This document shows positions 1 through 11,400 of a stretch of 64,000 nt of DNA, one piece after another. The translations under genes were made by a program, and so were the position numbers. Under the pieces are notes generated by a model. The model made no database searches. It saw only the letters and a program-made list of their open reading frames with translations, and had not been told where the DNA came from. This DNA comes from Nocardia acididurans (lineage in GTDB: Bacteria > Actinomycetota > Actinomycetes > Mycobacteriales > Mycobacteriaceae): NCBI RefSeq assembly GCF_016741815.1, contig NZ_JAERRJ010000001.1, forward strand, positions 496,001 to 560,000, written 5' to 3'. How positions within the stretch are numbered: the stretch's first letter is position 1; each line of letters opens with the position of its first letter.

Positions 1-1
1 G

Positions 2-373
2 GATCAGGTGCTGAACAAGACCGCCTACCAGTACTGGATCGACGGGGTGTGGCAGCCCGCCGCCACGGCGCACGAATTCTTCGCCACCCCGGTGGTTTCC
101 GGGACCGCCAGCGAACTGTCCATCCGCTACGACACCGCGAGCGGGCGGTGGCAGATGGTGTACCTCGACACCCTGCGGCACCAGATCGTGCTGCGCACCG
201 CCGCCGAACCGCAGGGCGCGTGGAGTGAACCGGTGGCGCTGCTCGACACCGACGACTATCCGACGGCGTACGGCGGGTTCATCCATCCGTGGTCGACGGG
301 GAACGAACTGTACTTCGCGGTGTCCACGTGGAACGCGTACAACGTGTTCCTCATGCAGGCCACGCTGCGGTGA
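2..373 (+). CDS. DUF4185 domain protein, C-terminal fragment
   Basis: The reading frame is open from the left edge of the window, so only the C-terminal 123 or so residues are present. Repeated beta-strand phrases such as DGVWQPAA, YDTASGRWQMVYLD and QGAWSEPVALL, followed by YGGFIHPW and YNVFLMQATLR, match the last blades of DUF4185 proteins, which are predicted beta-propeller, glycosidase-like secreted proteins. That family assignment is from memory of the motif pattern. The gene converges on the pxpC gene, with 21 bp between the two stop codons. The true start and any signal peptide lie outside the window. Confidence 0.7.
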   Translation, partial: DQVLNKTAYQYWIDGVWQPAATAHEFFATPVVSGTASELSIRYDTASGRWQMVYLDTLRHQIVLRTAAEPQGAWSEPVALLDTDDYPTAYGGFIHPWSTGNELYFAVSTWNAYNVFLMQATLR

Positions 374-394
374 GAAGCGTTCCGGTGCGGGCGA

Positions 395-1261
395 TCACGC
401 CGGCGGGCCGACCCGCCGGAAGCGTACGGCCTGCCCGGGGCGGGCCTGCGCGACCGCGTCCACATCGGCATCCACCACCACGCCGATCACCGGGTAGCCG
501 CCGGTGATCGGATGGTCGGCCAGGAACACCACCGGCCGGCCACTCGGCGGGACCTGGATCGAGCCCAGAGCCATTCCCTCGGTGGGCAATTCGCTCGCGA
601 CGCGACGGCGCAGGGCGGGGCCGGAACGACGGTCCAGGCGGGCGCCGATCCGATCGGTGTCCTGCGAGACGGTCCAGTCGCCCTCGAAAAGCGCTGCGGC
701 ATCGGTGAACCAGTCGTCGCGCGGGCCCGGCACCACATCGACCGTGACCAGGCCGTCCGCCGGTGGGGCCACCGGGGCCACATCGATCGGGGAGTAGGCG
801 CGCGGGGGTTTGCCGATCGGGAGCAGATCGCCCGCGCACAACGGCTCCGGGCCGATACCGGACAGGGTGTCGCGACTGCGCGAACCCAGCACCGGCGGGA
901 GGTCGATGCCGCCGCGCACCGCCACGTAGGCGCGCAGGCCGGACATGGCGTAACCCAGCCGAAGTCGTTGCCCCTCTTCGAGTTCCAGCACGCTGGCCGC
1001 ACCGACCGGGCGGCCGTCGATGGTGGCGGGAGCCGCCGCGCCCGTCACCGCGAGGGTGAGATGCCGTTCGGCCAGCAGCTCCACACCGCCCAGCAGCACC
1101 TCGATGGCGGCAGCGCCCTCGGCGTTGCCGACCAGGCGATTCGCCAGGCGGAGCGAAGCCCGATCCGCGGCCCCGGCCGCGCCCACACCCGAATCGAACC
1201 AGCCGGGACGGCCGAGATCCTGCACGGTTGCCAGCGGCCCGACCCGCTCCACCCGGATCAT
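395..1261 (-). CDS. pxpC: 5-oxoprolinase subunit PxpC (biotin-dependent carboxyltransferase/KipA family)
   Basis: A 288-residue protein beginning MIRVERVGPLATVQDLGRPG, the standard opening of the PxpC/KipA/urea-amidolyase C-terminal domain family. With PxpA and PxpB it forms the ATP-dependent bacterial 5-oxoprolinase that opens pyroglutamate to glutamate. I chose ATG at 1261 over an in-frame ATG 51 bases upstream because GGAGGT lies 5 bases before it and family members start at this point. It is the last gene of a pxpA-pxpB-pxpC operon, 64 bases after pxpB. The internal stretch GLRAYVAVRGGIDLPPVLGSR is the conserved family core. No truncation or frameshift is visible. Confidence 0.88.
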   Translation of the reverse strand: MIRVERVGPLATVQDLGRPGWFDSGVGAAGAADRASLRLANRLVGNAEGAAAIEVLLGGVELLAERHLTLAVTGAAAPATIDGRPVGAASVLELEEGQRLRLGYAMSGLRAYVAVRGGIDLPPVLGSRSRDTLSGIGPEPLCAGDLLPIGKPPRAYSPIDVAPVAPPADGLVTVDVVPGPRDDWFTDAAALFEGDWTVSQDTDRIGARLDRRSGPALRRRVASELPTEGMALGSIQVPPSGRPVVFLADHPITGGYPVIGVVVDADVDAVAQARPGQAVRFRRVGPPA

Positions 1262-1325
1262 CGGGCACCTCCGGAACCCGCTGTGCGCCAGGCGATATCG
1301 GGGCACACCCACGTCGGCACCGATC

Positions 1326-2060
1326 TCATGCCGGTCCCTCCCTCACGGTGAAACGGACACGGGTACCGGAGCGGATCAGGGCGGGCGGATCGCGGTCGAC
1401 GTCCCACAGGGTCAGGTCGGAGGTGCCGATCAGCTGCCAGCCGCCGGGACTGCGGCGGGGATAGACCGCCGAGAAGCCGCCGGCCAAGGCCACCGCGCCC
1501 GGCGGGATCGAGGTTCGCGACTGGGTGCGGCGAGGGACCGTCAGGCGGCCGTCGGGCGATTCCAGATAGCCGAAGCCCGGAGCGAAACCCACGAAGGCGC
1601 AACGCCATACGGTGCCGGTGTGCTGAGCGATCACCTCGGCGGGGGTGAGGCCGAGCAGGTCCGCCACCGCCTCCAGATCCGCGCCGTCGTAGCGGACCGG
1701 GATCAGCACCGGATCCGAACGCGCACCGTTGCCGCCCGCCACCTCGTCCGGGCGGTCCGCGGGGGACGGGCGCCAACCGGGGACGCGGCGGACTCCGGCC
1801 GGGACGCGCGCTTCGGATTCCAGGCGAGCCATGATCGTATGCACCTGCCGCCGGACCGAATCCGCGTCGCCGGGGGAGGACAGGATGAGCAGGACCGTTT
1901 CGGCCGCCGGGAGCACGTCCACGACACCGGCGGGGCGATCCCGCAGGGCCGCCACCAGTTCCGCCAGCAGGGCGCGCGACGGTGGGATCACCAGCAGCGC
2001 GCGGTCGCCCGCCGCCCGGATCTCGCCCCGAGCCGATCCCTGTCCGAAATCAGTCATCAT
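1326..2060 (-). CDS. pxpB: 5-oxoprolinase subunit PxpB (KipI family)
   Basis: A 244-residue protein of the allophanate hydrolase subunit 1/KipI family. The C-terminal half carries the family hallmarks: IPVRYDGADLEAVA, then FVGFAPGFGYL, a Pro-Arg-rich PRRTQSRTSIPPGAVALAG stretch and SPGGWQLIG. Start is the first of two consecutive ATG codons (2060, 2057), 7 bases after the pxpA stop codon, so the two are probably translated together. The product should pair with PxpC, and both act with PxpA on 5-oxoproline. The N-terminal region (AGDRALLVIPP to about residue 75) is the usual less conserved alpha/beta part. Confidence 0.88.
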   Translation of the reverse strand: MMTDFGQGSARGEIRAAGDRALLVIPPSRALLAELVAALRDRPAGVVDVLPAAETVLLILSSPGDADSVRRQVHTIMARLESEARVPAGVRRVPGWRPSPADRPDEVAGGNGARSDPVLIPVRYDGADLEAVADLLGLTPAEVIAQHTGTVWRCAFVGFAPGFGYLESPDGRLTVPRRTQSRTSIPPGAVALAGGFSAVYPRRSPGGWQLIGTSDLTLWDVDRDPPALIRSGTRVRFTVREGPA

Positions 2061-2067
2061 GCGCTCA

Positions 2068-2820
2068 TCAGGTGAAAGGTCTTGCCGGAAGCCCGGATTC
2101 GTCCAGGGTCGCGCGGATGCGCCGTGCCATCTCCACCGCGGCGGGGGAATCGCCGTGTACGCAGATGCTGTCCGCGCGCACCGCCACCGTACCGCCCGCC
2201 ACGCTCGCCGCCTTGCCGGAACGGGCGATCGAAAGCGCCTGCGCCACCGCGTCGTCCGCGCCCAGCACCGCGCCGGGCAGGCCGCGCGGGGCCAGCAGGC
2301 CGTCCGGCGTGTAGGCGCGATCGGCGAAACCCTCACCGAAGAACGGGGTTCCGACCGCCAGGGCGGCGTGCTCCAATTCGGTGCCCGCCGGGCCGAGCAG
2401 GGCCAGGTTCGGATCGAATTCGCGCATGGCCGCCACGATCGCGTCCGCCGACGCCCGATCCGCGGCCGCCGCGTGGTACAGCGCGCCATGGGGTTTCACG
2501 TAGCGGACCCGGTCACCGGCCGCGCGGGCGAAGGCGTCCAGGCTGCCGATCTGGTACAGCGTCTCGTCCCGCAGTTCCGACGCGGGCACGGCGAGCGCGC
2601 GGCGGCCGAAACCGGCGAGGTCGCGATAGCCGACGTGCGCGCCGATCCGCACACCCCGCTCCACGGCCAGGGCGCAGGTGCGGCGCATGATCGACGGATC
2701 ACCGGCGTGGAAGCCGCAGGCGATGTTGGCGCTGCTGACCACATCCAGCATCGCGGCGTCGTCGCCCATCCGCCACGCGCCGAAGCCCTCGCCGAGATCA
2801 CTGTTCAGATCCACCCCCAT
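2068..2820 (-). CDS. pxpA: 5-oxoprolinase subunit PxpA (LamB/YcsF family)
   Basis: A 250-residue LamB/YcsF protein. It opens MGVDLNSDLGEGFG and contains SSANIACGFHAGDPSIM and YVKPHGALYH, the signature segments of the family, including the conserved Asp, His and Glu residues of the active-site pocket. It is the first gene of the operon. Start at 2820 aligns with the usual N-terminus (M-x-I-DLN-x-DLGEG); GGGAGG stands very close to it. A longer form from 2856 would add 12 residues without family support. The role is pyroglutamate hydrolysis together with PxpBC. Confidence 0.88.
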   Translation of the reverse strand: MGVDLNSDLGEGFGAWRMGDDAAMLDVVSSANIACGFHAGDPSIMRRTCALAVERGVRIGAHVGYRDLAGFGRRALAVPASELRDETLYQIGSLDAFARAAGDRVRYVKPHGALYHAAAADRASADAIVAAMREFDPNLALLGPAGTELEHAALAVGTPFFGEGFADRAYTPDGLLAPRGLPGAVLGADDAVAQALSIARSGKAASVAGGTVAVRADSICVHGDSPAAVEMARRIRATLDESGLPARPFT

Positions 2821-2958
2821 ATCCTCCCACCGCGCGAAATCCGGCGTGGTGCACATCGTCGAGCTGCCGGGCCTCGAGAAACCGGACGGTCATATGTGAT
2901 GTGGGTCGCAGCGAGATCCCTGGCGCTGTCACCTTCGGCCAGTACGCTCGATGCAATC

Positions 2959-3786
2959 ATGGCCACGTATTTCGATCCGAAGGCCTGGTCACCACTGCGC
3001 GCGGTGGACCTGGGCATGGACCTGGGGAAACGTCTGTTCGACCAGACGTGGGTCGACCAGTGGACCAGCTTCACCACCGCCTGGCTCGATCCGGTCACCG
3101 ACTTCGGGGTCGGGACGGTCACCGCCCTGATGCCCGACGTGCTCATGACACTGCTGTCGGAGGGAATCCTCAGCCAGTTCGGCGGGCAGGAGGTGGACGC
3201 CACCTTCCTCGGCCATGATCTGCGCGCCACGCTGCACACGCTCAAGGTACGAAGACGCGGGGCGCACTTCCAGACCAAAACCGTGCTCACGCAACTGCAT
3301 TGGAACAACCATCCGGTCGAGGAACTGACCGCCATCGCGCACGGGGTGCGGATCATTCCCGGGGTGCCCACCAGGATCCGGGCCGCGCAGATCGATATCA
3401 CCGGGGTCGTATCCGTTGCCGCGCTGCTGAATTGGATCAACACCTGGCAGCCGGACTGGGTGCTGGAGACCGCGCCCGACGGGCAGATCATGGCGCGGCA
3501 CAAACGCCGGAAGATACGCGCCCTCGCCACCGGGGAAATCACCAACAATGTGCTCACCATCAGCGTGCACACGGCGCACTGGCGCAGTATCCGCGCACCG
3601 CGCAGCATGACCCGGCTCGCACCGATTCCCTTGACGGACCTACCGAATCAGCTCCGCATCCTGCGCGCCGAACGCAAGGGCGACCACATCGAATTCACCG
3701 CGGACCTACCCGGGATGACCGCCTCGTTCGACCTCGCGCAGATCCGCTCGGCCATCGTCGCCGGCACAACTCTGATCGTGTTCTAG
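2959..3786 (+). CDS. Hypothetical protein, DUF2993/LmeA-like
   Basis: A 275-residue protein starting MATYFDPKAWSPLRAVDLG. The central part, with DLRATLHTLKVRR followed by IRAAQIDITGVVSVAALLNWIN, resembles DUF2993 (LmeA-type) lipid-binding proteins, in which amphipathic strands line a groove. This is only a fold-level resemblance, and I see no signal peptide. ATG 2959 has no clear Shine-Dalgarno. A longer form from ATG 2899 is possible. It stands alone between the divergent pxp operon and the convergent CCA transferase gene (4-bp gap). No specific function can be given. Confidence 0.6.
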   Translation: MATYFDPKAWSPLRAVDLGMDLGKRLFDQTWVDQWTSFTTAWLDPVTDFGVGTVTALMPDVLMTLLSEGILSQFGGQEVDATFLGHDLRATLHTLKVRRRGAHFQTKTVLTQLHWNNHPVEELTAIAHGVRIIPGVPTRIRAAQIDITGVVSVAALLNWINTWQPDWVLETAPDGQIMARHKRRKIRALATGEITNNVLTISVHTAHWRSIRAPRSMTRLAPIPLTDLPNQLRILRAERKGDHIEFTADLPGMTASFDLAQIRSAIVAGTTLIVF

Positions 3787-3790
3787 CGAG

Positions 3791-5248
3791 TTACCCGCCC
3801 TGCCACCACTCCAGCAGCGCCGCTTCGGCTTCGTCGCGCGACATCGGGCCGCGATCCAGGCGCAGTTCCTTCAGGTACTTCCACGCCTTGCCGACATCCG
3901 GACCCGGTTGCAGGCCCAGCAGTTCCATGATCGCGTTGCCGTCCAGATCCGGGCGGACCCGGTCCAGATCCTCCTGCTCCTGCAGGCGGGCGATGCGCAC
4001 CTCGAGGTCGTCGTAGGTGGCGCGCAGGGTGGCGGCGCGGCGCTTGTTGCGGGTCGTGCAGTCGGCGCGCACCAGTTTGTGCAGGCGGGGGAGCAGGTCA
4101 CCGGCGTCGGTGACGTAGCGGCGCACCGCGGAATCGGTCCACTGGCCCTTGCCGTAGCCGTGGAAACGCAGGTGCAGGTAGACGAGCTTGGCCACGTCCT
4201 CGGTGAACTGCTTCGGATACTTCAAGGCGCGCATGCGCTTTCGCACCATCTTCGCGCCCACCACCTCGTGATGGTGGAAGCTGACGCCGCCGCCGGGCTC
4301 GTTGCGCTTGGTGGGCGGCTTGCCGATGTCGTGCAGCAGGGCGGCCCAGCGCAGCACCAGATCCGCGTCGTCCTCCTCCTGGTCGATGGCCTGGCGCAGC
4401 ACGGTCAGCGAATGCTGGTAGACGTCCTTGTGCTGGTGGTGCTCGTCGATCTCCAGCTGCATGGCGGGGATCTCCGGCATGACGCGTTCGGCCAGACCGG
4501 TTTCCACCATGACGTCGATGCCCTCGGTGGGGTACTCGCCGCCGATCAGCTTGTCGAGTTCCACGTGCACGCGTTCGGCGGTGATGCGGTCGATCTCCCC
4601 GGCCATGCCGATGATGGCGTCACGCACGCGCGGGGCCAGGGTGAAACCGAGCTGCGAGACGAAGCGCGCGCCGCGCAGCATGCGCAGCGGGTCGTCACGG
4701 AAGGAGTCCTCGGGCAGGGCGGGCGTGTCGAGGACGCCCTCGAGCAGGGCCTCCATCCCGTCCAGGGGGTCCACGAATTCGAGTTCGCCGAGCGGGCCGA
4801 TGCGGACGGCCATGGCGTTCACCGTGAAATCGCGGCGCACCAGGTCGGCTTCCAGGGTGTCGCCGAAAGTGACCTCGGGATTGCGTGACACCCGGTCGTA
4901 GTTGTCGCTGCGGAAGGTCGTGATCTCCAGCTGCTGACCCGATTTCGAGGCGCTGACCGTGCCGAACGCGAGACCGCCCGTATCCCACAGCTTGTCGGCC
5001 CAGCCGCGCATCAACTCCTGCACGACCTCGGGGCGGGCATCGGTGGTGAAGTCCAGATCGGTGCCCAACCGGCCCAGCACCGCGTCGCGCACGGTGCCGC
5101 CCACCAGATACAGCTGATGGCCGTGAGCTGCGAACAACTCACCGAGCGGAGTCAGGACATCGTCGAGCCGACCTATCGTGATCGCCGCCGCGGCCAGCAA
5201 TCGGGTACGACGGTCCTCGTTTGCTTCCTCGAACTTCGGCGAAACCAC
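3791..5248 (-). CDS. pcnA: CCA tRNA nucleotidyltransferase
   Basis: A 485-residue class II CCA-adding enzyme that builds or repairs the tRNA 3' end. The head domain has GGTVRD at residues 50-55, the metal-binding DLD at 64-66, and RRDFTVNAMA at 138-147. ERVHVELDKL around 225-234 begins the tRNA-interacting part. An HD phosphohydrolase motif (LLHDIGK, H306 D307, then HHHE) lies in the C-terminal half, as in actinobacterial members. The start is GTG at 5248. It is divergent from mutT4, as pcnA is in M. tuberculosis (Rv3907c). Confidence 0.95.
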   Translation of the reverse strand: MVSPKFEEANEDRRTRLLAAAAITIGRLDDVLTPLGELFAAHGHQLYLVGGTVRDAVLGRLGTDLDFTTDARPEVVQELMRGWADKLWDTGGLAFGTVSASKSGQQLEITTFRSDNYDRVSRNPEVTFGDTLEADLVRRDFTVNAMAVRIGPLGELEFVDPLDGMEALLEGVLDTPALPEDSFRDDPLRMLRGARFVSQLGFTLAPRVRDAIIGMAGEIDRITAERVHVELDKLIGGEYPTEGIDVMVETGLAERVMPEIPAMQLEIDEHHQHKDVYQHSLTVLRQAIDQEEDDADLVLRWAALLHDIGKPPTKRNEPGGGVSFHHHEVVGAKMVRKRMRALKYPKQFTEDVAKLVYLHLRFHGYGKGQWTDSAVRRYVTDAGDLLPRLHKLVRADCTTRNKRRAATLRATYDDLEVRIARLQEQEDLDRVRPDLDGNAIMELLGLQPGPDVGKAWKYLKELRLDRGPMSRDEAEAALLEWWQGG

Positions 5249-5354
5249 GAATACCGAGCTTAGTGGAGCCTCGCCGCGACACGGTCACCTGGGAGAGCGG
5301 GCAAGGTCACCTCGGTAAAGGGGCGTGACCGACCTTCACCGTTAGACTGACCCA

Positions 5355-5921
5355 GTGTCCCCGGCCGATCGCGCGAACAGTCGACGCCGCCAGCCCCGGC
5401 GCCGTGGTTCGGCCGGTAGTGCGGCGAAAACCACCGGTGCAGCCGGTGCGGCGGCGAAACCCCGTATGCGCACCGTGCGGGAGACGTCCGCGGGCGGGCT
5501 GGTCGTCGACGGTCTGGACGGGCCGCGCGAGCAGCGGGCCGCCGCCCTCATCGGGCGCACCGACCGGCGCGGCAGACTCCTCTGGTCCCTGCCCAAGGGA
5601 CATATAGAAGAAGGGGAGACCGCCGAGCAGACCGCCATCCGCGAGGTCGCCGAGGAGACCGGCATCAACGGCACCGTGGTCGCCGAACTGGGCAGCATCG
5701 ACTACTGGTTCGTCACCGAGGGCCGGCGGGTACACAAAACCGTGCACCACTATCTGATGCGGTCCATCGGCGGTGAACTCTCCGATGCCGACGTGGAGGT
5801 CACCAAGGTGGCCTGGGTTCCCTTGAGCGAACTCGACTCCCGCCTCGCCTACGCGGACGAACGCCGACTGGCCGAGGTCGCGAACCGGCTGATCGACCGG
5901 ATGGAGAACGGCAGACAATGA
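5355..5921 (+). CDS. mutT4: NUDIX hydrolase MutT4
   Basis: A 188-residue NUDIX protein. A basic, Ala-rich N-terminal tail (1-38) precedes the hydrolase domain. The complete Nudix box runs from G82 to I104 (G-x5-E-x7-REVAEETGI), with catalytic glutamates E97, E100 and E101. The substrate is expected to be a nucleoside diphosphate derivative; the name follows synteny with Rv3908. The start is GTG 5355 with no Shine-Dalgarno. A TAGACT -10-like hexamer ends 6 bases upstream, so a leaderless transcript is likely. The stop codon overlaps the next start (ATGA). Confidence 0.9.
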   Translation: MSPADRANSRRRQPRRRGSAGSAAKTTGAAGAAAKPRMRTVRETSAGGLVVDGLDGPREQRAAALIGRTDRRGRLLWSLPKGHIEEGETAEQTAIREVAEETGINGTVVAELGSIDYWFVTEGRRVHKTVHHYLMRSIGGELSDADVEVTKVAWVPLSELDSRLAYADERRLAEVANRLIDRMENGRQ

Positions 5922-8458
5922 CGCGTGCGGGGTCTGAGCGTTCTCGGAAAGACACCGTGGCGGCACCTACGACTACACAGCGGACGCTGCAACGCTGGCT
6001 GCTGTCCCTGTTCGCGGTGCTGCTGACCGTCCTGCCGGCCTGCCCGCCCTTCGCGGCGGCCGAACCCACCGGCAACGGCTCCTCCGGACCCAAATTCCTG
6101 AAACTGTCGCTGGATTCGGTGACGCCCACCGCCATCGTCGCCACGAGCGACCCGTACTTCGTGGTCTCCGGCACCATCACCAATATCGGCGACCGCGTGG
6201 TCGACGACGTGGCCGTGCGCATCCAGCGCGCCGCCGCCGTCACCGAACCCAGCGGGGTGCGCTCGGCGCTGCGGCTCGACCAGATCAACTACGACGTGAA
6301 CGGCGAATTCCAGGACATCGCCGAACGCATGCAGCCGGGACAGCGAAAACAGTTCAGCCTCACCGTCGCCCTGCACTCCGTGCCCGAATTGCCCAGCGGC
6401 GTCTCGGCCGTCGACATCGAGACCCCGGGCGTGTACCCGCTGCTGCTCAATGTCAACGGGCAGCCCGCCTACGGCAGCCAGGCGCGACTCGACGACGCCC
6501 GCTTCCTGCTCCCGGTGCTGGCCGTACCGCCCGCCGACCCGAAAAAGCCCGCCGCGCCGCCGGTTTCGCCCGCACCCGCCGCGCCCGTCGCCACCACCAT
6601 GCTGTGGCCGCTGGCCGACCGGCCCCGCCTGGTCGCCGGACGGCCCGGGTCACCCGACGGCGAAGCCCTGCTCACCGACGACGACCTGGCCGCCTCGCTC
6701 ACCACCGGCGGCCGCCTGGACCAGCTGCTGTCCGCACTGGAGACCGCGATCAAACCCGAGACCGGCAGCGACCGCGCCCTGTCGAGCGCGCTCTGCCTGG
6801 CCGTCGACCCGGACCTGCTCATCACGGTGTCCGACATGATCCACGGCTACCGGGTGCTCGCCAGCCCCTCGGACCCGGACGGCTCCACCCGCGCGGGCAC
6901 CGGATCCGACGCCGCCCAGGCCTGGCTCGACCGGCTGCGCGCCGTCGCACCCGGAATGTGTGTGGTGGCACTGCCTTTCGCGCAGGTCGATCCGGTCGCG
7001 CTGGCCGCGGTCGGGGACACCACCCTCGCCGACCGCGCGCTCAACGCGCCCGCCGACCTGATCGACTCGGTGCTGTCGGTGAAATCGGTGCGCGGCGTCA
7101 GCCTGCCCGACGCGGGCACCATCGACACCGAGGCCGGGGCGCTGCTCGCCCAGCACGGCTTCACCACCGCCGTGCTCGCCGACAACGCGATCACCCCCGC
7201 CGTCGAGACCTCCAACGTCACCGGCACCCGAACCGGCAGCGAGGCAGGCGAAACTGACAACCCGGATATGGTGCGGCTGGACGGCATCACCGGGCCCGTC
7301 GCCGGCGCCGGCGACACCGCGGCACCGCCCACCGGACCGGAACTGCGGGCCGCTACCTACGACATCTGGTCGGCCACCGCGCTCGCCGCCGTCGGATCGC
7401 ATCCGCCCACACCGCCTTTCACGCCCGAATCGGTGCGCTACGACGTCACCAACGACTCCCGCGCCGCCCGCCTGCAGGACGCGCTCGGCGCGCTCACCTG
7501 GAGCGCGCTGAATCCGCAACCCGGCAAACCCCGTTCGGCGCTGTTCATGCCGCCGCAGAACTGGGGCGCCAACCGCGACGAGGCCACCGCCCTGCTCGGC
7601 CAGCTCGACCTGCTGTTCCGCAACAACCTCGCCATCCCGCGCTCCTTCGCCGACCTGCTGGCCGAACCCACCGACCCGCAGCCCTACGAACTCGACTACC
7701 TGGCCCAGGCCGCCGAGGAGGCCGTCCCCGCGCACTTCGCCGAACCCGTACGGCAGCAGGCACATCGGATCACCGAGCTGATGAACGCGCTCGTCGAGAT
7801 CCCGCAGCAGGAACTCAGCCCGCGCGCCTTCCTCACCCCGCTGCGCGACGACCTGATCCGCACCCTCACGCTGTCGGATCGGCGGGCGAGCAACGCGCAG
7901 GCCGACACCGCCGCGCAACGCCGCCTCGATCAGACCACCCGCACCCTCGACCGGCTCTTCGGATCGGTCACCGTGCTGCCGCCCGGCGGCGTGTACACCC
8001 TTGCCTCCGAACAGAGTCCGCTGCTGCTGGTCGCCCGCAACGACATGCCGGTGGCCATCCGCGTCCGCTTCCGCATCGACGCGCCCGCCGAGACGAACAT
8101 CACCGATATCGGCGAACAGGTGCTGCCCGCCAAGGGCACCCGGTCCTTCCAGATCCCGACCGAGGTGTCCGACAGCCGGAACCTGGTGATCCCCATCGCC
8201 CTTACCACACCCGACGGCGTCCCGCTCGGTGATGCCGTTTCGGTACAGGTGCGGTCCAACGCCTACGGTCGAGTGTTGGCAATAATTACCGCGTGCGCTG
8301 GAGCGCTACTGCTCCTGCTGGCCGGACGCCGACTGTGGCACCGCTTCCGCGGACAGTCCGATCCGGCCGACGAGGGGTTCGATCCGGGGACACAACGCAG
8401 GGTCAAACGCTACCGGCGCGCGCGGAAGCAGGAGTTGCGACGACAGGAGACGCGGTGA
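5918..8458 (+). CDS. DUF6049 family exported membrane-anchored protein
   Basis: An 846-residue protein with an N-terminal export signal ([24 protein letters not shown], roughly residues 26-49). A long extracytoplasmic region follows, then one C-terminal membrane span ([20 protein letters not shown], near residue 795) and a basic cytoplasmic tail rich in Arg. This is the Rv3909 position and architecture, and the conserved coupling with murJ suggests a role in cell-envelope assembly. No enzyme motif is recognised. ATG 5918 overlaps the mutT4 stop, and its own TGA overlaps the GTG of murJ, so the three genes are translationally coupled. A later GTG at 5957 is an alternative start. Confidence 0.85.
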   Translation: MTRAGSERSRKDTVAAPTTTQRTLQRWLLSLFAVLLTVLPACPPFAAAEPTGNGSSGPKFLKLSLDSVTPTAIVATSDPYFVVSGTITNIGDRVVDDVAVRIQRAAAVTEPSGVRSALRLDQINYDVNGEFQDIAERMQPGQRKQFSLTVALHSVPELPSGVSAVDIETPGVYPLLLNVNGQPAYGSQARLDDARFLLPVLAVPPADPKKPAAPPVSPAPAAPVATTMLWPLADRPRLVAGRPGSPDGEALLTDDDLAASLTTGGRLDQLLSALETAIKPETGSDRALSSALCLAVDPDLLITVSDMIHGYRVLASPSDPDGSTRAGTGSDAAQAWLDRLRAVAPGMCVVALPFAQVDPVALAAVGDTTLADRALNAPADLIDSVLSVKSVRGVSLPDAGTIDTEAGALLAQHGFTTAVLADNAITPAVETSNVTGTRTGSEAGETDNPDMVRLDGITGPVAGAGDTAAPPTGPELRAATYDIWSATALAAVGSHPPTPPFTPESVRYDVTNDSRAARLQDALGALTWSALNPQPGKPRSALFMPPQNWGANRDEATALLGQLDLLFRNNLAIPRSFADLLAEPTDPQPYELDYLAQAAEEAVPAHFAEPVRQQAHRITELMNALVEIPQQELSPRAFLTPLRDDLIRTLTLSDRRASNAQADTAAQRRLDQTTRTLDRLFGSVTVLPPGGVYTLASEQSPLLLVARNDMPVAIRVRFRIDAPAETNITDIGEQVLPAKGTRSFQIPTEVSDSRNLVIPIALTTPDGVPLGDAVSVQVRSNAYGRVLAIITACAGALLLLLAGRRLWHRFRGQSDPADEGFDPGTQRRVKRYRRARKQELRRQETR

Positions 8459-11400
8459 GCGAGTACAGCGGGCCGCGCCCCGGCCGACCGGAGGGCGGGG
8501 CGGGCCGCCCCGAGGGTGGACCCGAGGGGCCCGGTCCGAATGCGCGCCGCGCACCCTCCGCGCCCTGGGAACGCGGGGTGCCGCCGCGACCACGCGGACC
8601 CCAGCCCGGTGCGCGCGGACCGCAGCCGGGACCGCAGGGACCGCGCGGCGGCGGTGTGCCGCCCGGCGGCGGTGTGCCGCCCGGCGCACCCGCGAATCCC
8701 CGGAATCCGCAAGGGGTTCCCGGACGACCGCAATCGGGTCAACCGTCCGGTCCGTCATCCATGCCGCCCCGGCGACCCGCCGGACCACCCGCGAATCCCG
8801 CCGGACCCGAATCCGGTCCGATGATGCGCCGCCCCGGGCCACCACAGACCGGTCAGCCCCAGCAACCCCGGCGACCCGTCAGCGGCGACGCCGGCGACCC
8901 CGAGCGCTACCACTGGGGACACCCCGGCGGCAGCGGCAACCGCCCCGACGGACCCGCACCCCGGCCCACCCCGACCGGCGGCCAGCGCTACAACACACCG
9001 CCGTTCTCCAACCCCCGGGCCGGTGGCCCGGCCTCGGCGCCGGTGCGACAGGCCCAGCCGCTACCCCGGAAACTGCCCAGCACCGCCGAACACGCCGCGG
9101 TCGCCACAGCCAAACCCGAGAGCGCCAACGCCCGCCTCGTCCGCGACTCCGGCTCCATCGCCATCGCCACCCTCATGAGCCGCATCACCGGCTTCGGCAA
9201 ACAGCTCATGCTGCTCACCGTGCTCGGCCCGGCCATCGCCTCGGCCTTCACCGTCGCCAGCACGCTGCCCGCCATGATCTCCGAACTCCTGCTCGGCGCG
9301 GTGCTCACCGCCATCGTGGTGCCCACCCTCGTGCGCGCGGAGAAAGAGGATGCCGACGGCGGCGCGGCCTTCGTCCGGCGACTGTGCACCGCCGCGTTCA
9401 CCGTCCTCGGCATCGGCACGGTCATGGCACTCGTGGCCGCGCCCGTGCTCACCTCACTGCTCATCGACGACGACGGGCAGGTGAGCTCACCGCTCACCAC
9501 GGCACTGTCGTACCTGCTGCTGCCCGCCATCCTGCTGTACGGCATGTCGGCGCTGCTCATGGCGATCCTCAATACCCACCAGGTGTTCAAACCCGGCGCC
9601 TGGGCGCCGGTGCTGAACAACCTCGTGGTGCTGGTTGTGCTGTTCCTCTACTGGCTGCTGCCCGGTGAGATCAGCCTCGACCCGGTGCAGATGGGCGAGC
9701 CGAAACTGCTGCTGCTCGGCATCGGCGTCACCTGCGGCGTGATCGTGCAGGTCGTCAGCCTGCTGCCCGCCATCCGGCGCGAAGGCATCGACCTGCGGCC
9801 GCTGTGGGGACTCGACGCGCGGCTCAAACAGTTCGCGGGCATGGGCGCGGCCATCATCCTGTACGTGCTCATCAGCCAGGTCGGCTGGATGGTCGCCACC
9901 AACATCTCCTCCGGCGTCGACGTCGCCGGCCCGGCCATCTACCAATTCGCCTGGCTGCTGCTGCAATTGCCGTACGGCGTGCTCGGCGTGACCCTGCTGA
10001 CGGCCATCATGCCGCGGCTCTCGCGCAATGCCGCCGCCGACGACACACCGGCCGTGGTCGACGATCTCGGCACCGCCACACGACTCACCATGATCGCGCT
10101 GGTGCCCATCGTCATGTTCCTGACGCTGGCCGGACCGCAGATCGGCTCCGCACTGCTGTCCTACGGACGCTTCGGCGCGGAGGACGCGCACCGGCTCGGC
10201 GAGGCCGTGTCCTGGTCCGCGTTCACGCTGATCCCGTACTCGCTGGTCCTGATTCACCTGCGCGTGTTCTACGCCCGCGAGCAGGCGTGGACGCCGACCT
10301 GGATCATCCTCGGCATCACCGGCGTGAAAATCGTGCTGTCCCTGCTGACTCCGCACCTGTTCGCCGACGACATGGTGGTCGTCGCGCTCGGCGCGGCCAA
10401 CGGGCTCGGCTTCGTGGCGGGCGCGGTGATCGGCGGCTGGCTGCTGCACCGCAGCCTCGGCGATCTGCGCATGACCAATGTCGGGCGGACGATCTCGCGC
10501 GTCGCCCTGGCCTCGGTCGCCGGCGGCGCGGTCATGCTGATCGTGGACAAGGTGCTCGGATTGCACCGGCTCACCGACTCTTTCGGCGGCATCGGCTCCA
10601 TCGTGCGGGTGGGCCTCACCGCCGTCGTCATGTTCGGGGTGGCCTTCGCGCTCATGCGCCTCGCCGGTATTCCGGAGATCGTGGCCATCACCGTCGCCCT
10701 CTCGCGCAAGCTCGGCATCACGCCGCCCGCACCGGATCTCGACCTCGACGGCGTTCCCGCCGAAGAGCTGCACGAGACCACGCTGCTGCCGCGGCCGGAC
10801 ATGCGGGCCGCACCGTACTACTACCGCTTCGATCCGTACATGGACGCGCAGACCATGGTGCTGCCCGCCATTCGACCCGATGCGGTTGACATCACCGGAA
10901 CAGGCGAGTTCCCGTACCCTGTTCGGCAGAGAAGCGCAAGCGCGGAATCCGGCGTGCCCGGGGACGCGGGCGCTCGCGTTCGCACCACATCGGACGCCGG
11001 GGAACCGGGCCCGATACATCGGTCCTCGACACACCAGGGCGAAGGAGGAACCAGGGTGAGCGACGACGCGGCGGGCGGCGTCCCGTCCGCCGACTCTTCC
11101 GTGTCCGCGGGCGGCGGACTCTCCACGGATGTCCCCCCGACTCCGGACGAGAAGAGCGGAAAAGCAGGCGGCACGGCCGAATCGGCACCACGCCCGGCAC
11201 CGGGCGGCGACGACGCGGAACCGGAGAACCTACCGGAAGACGAGGCCGCTGGCCCCGAAACCGGTGTGTACGAAGCCGTTTCACCGCAGATGCCACCCAT
11301 GGGCATGAGCTCGGCCACCACCAAGCGCGTGCAGCGCGGACCCAAGCTGATCCCCGGCGCGTCCGTGGCGGGTGGCCGCTATCGGCTGCTCGCCGGGCAC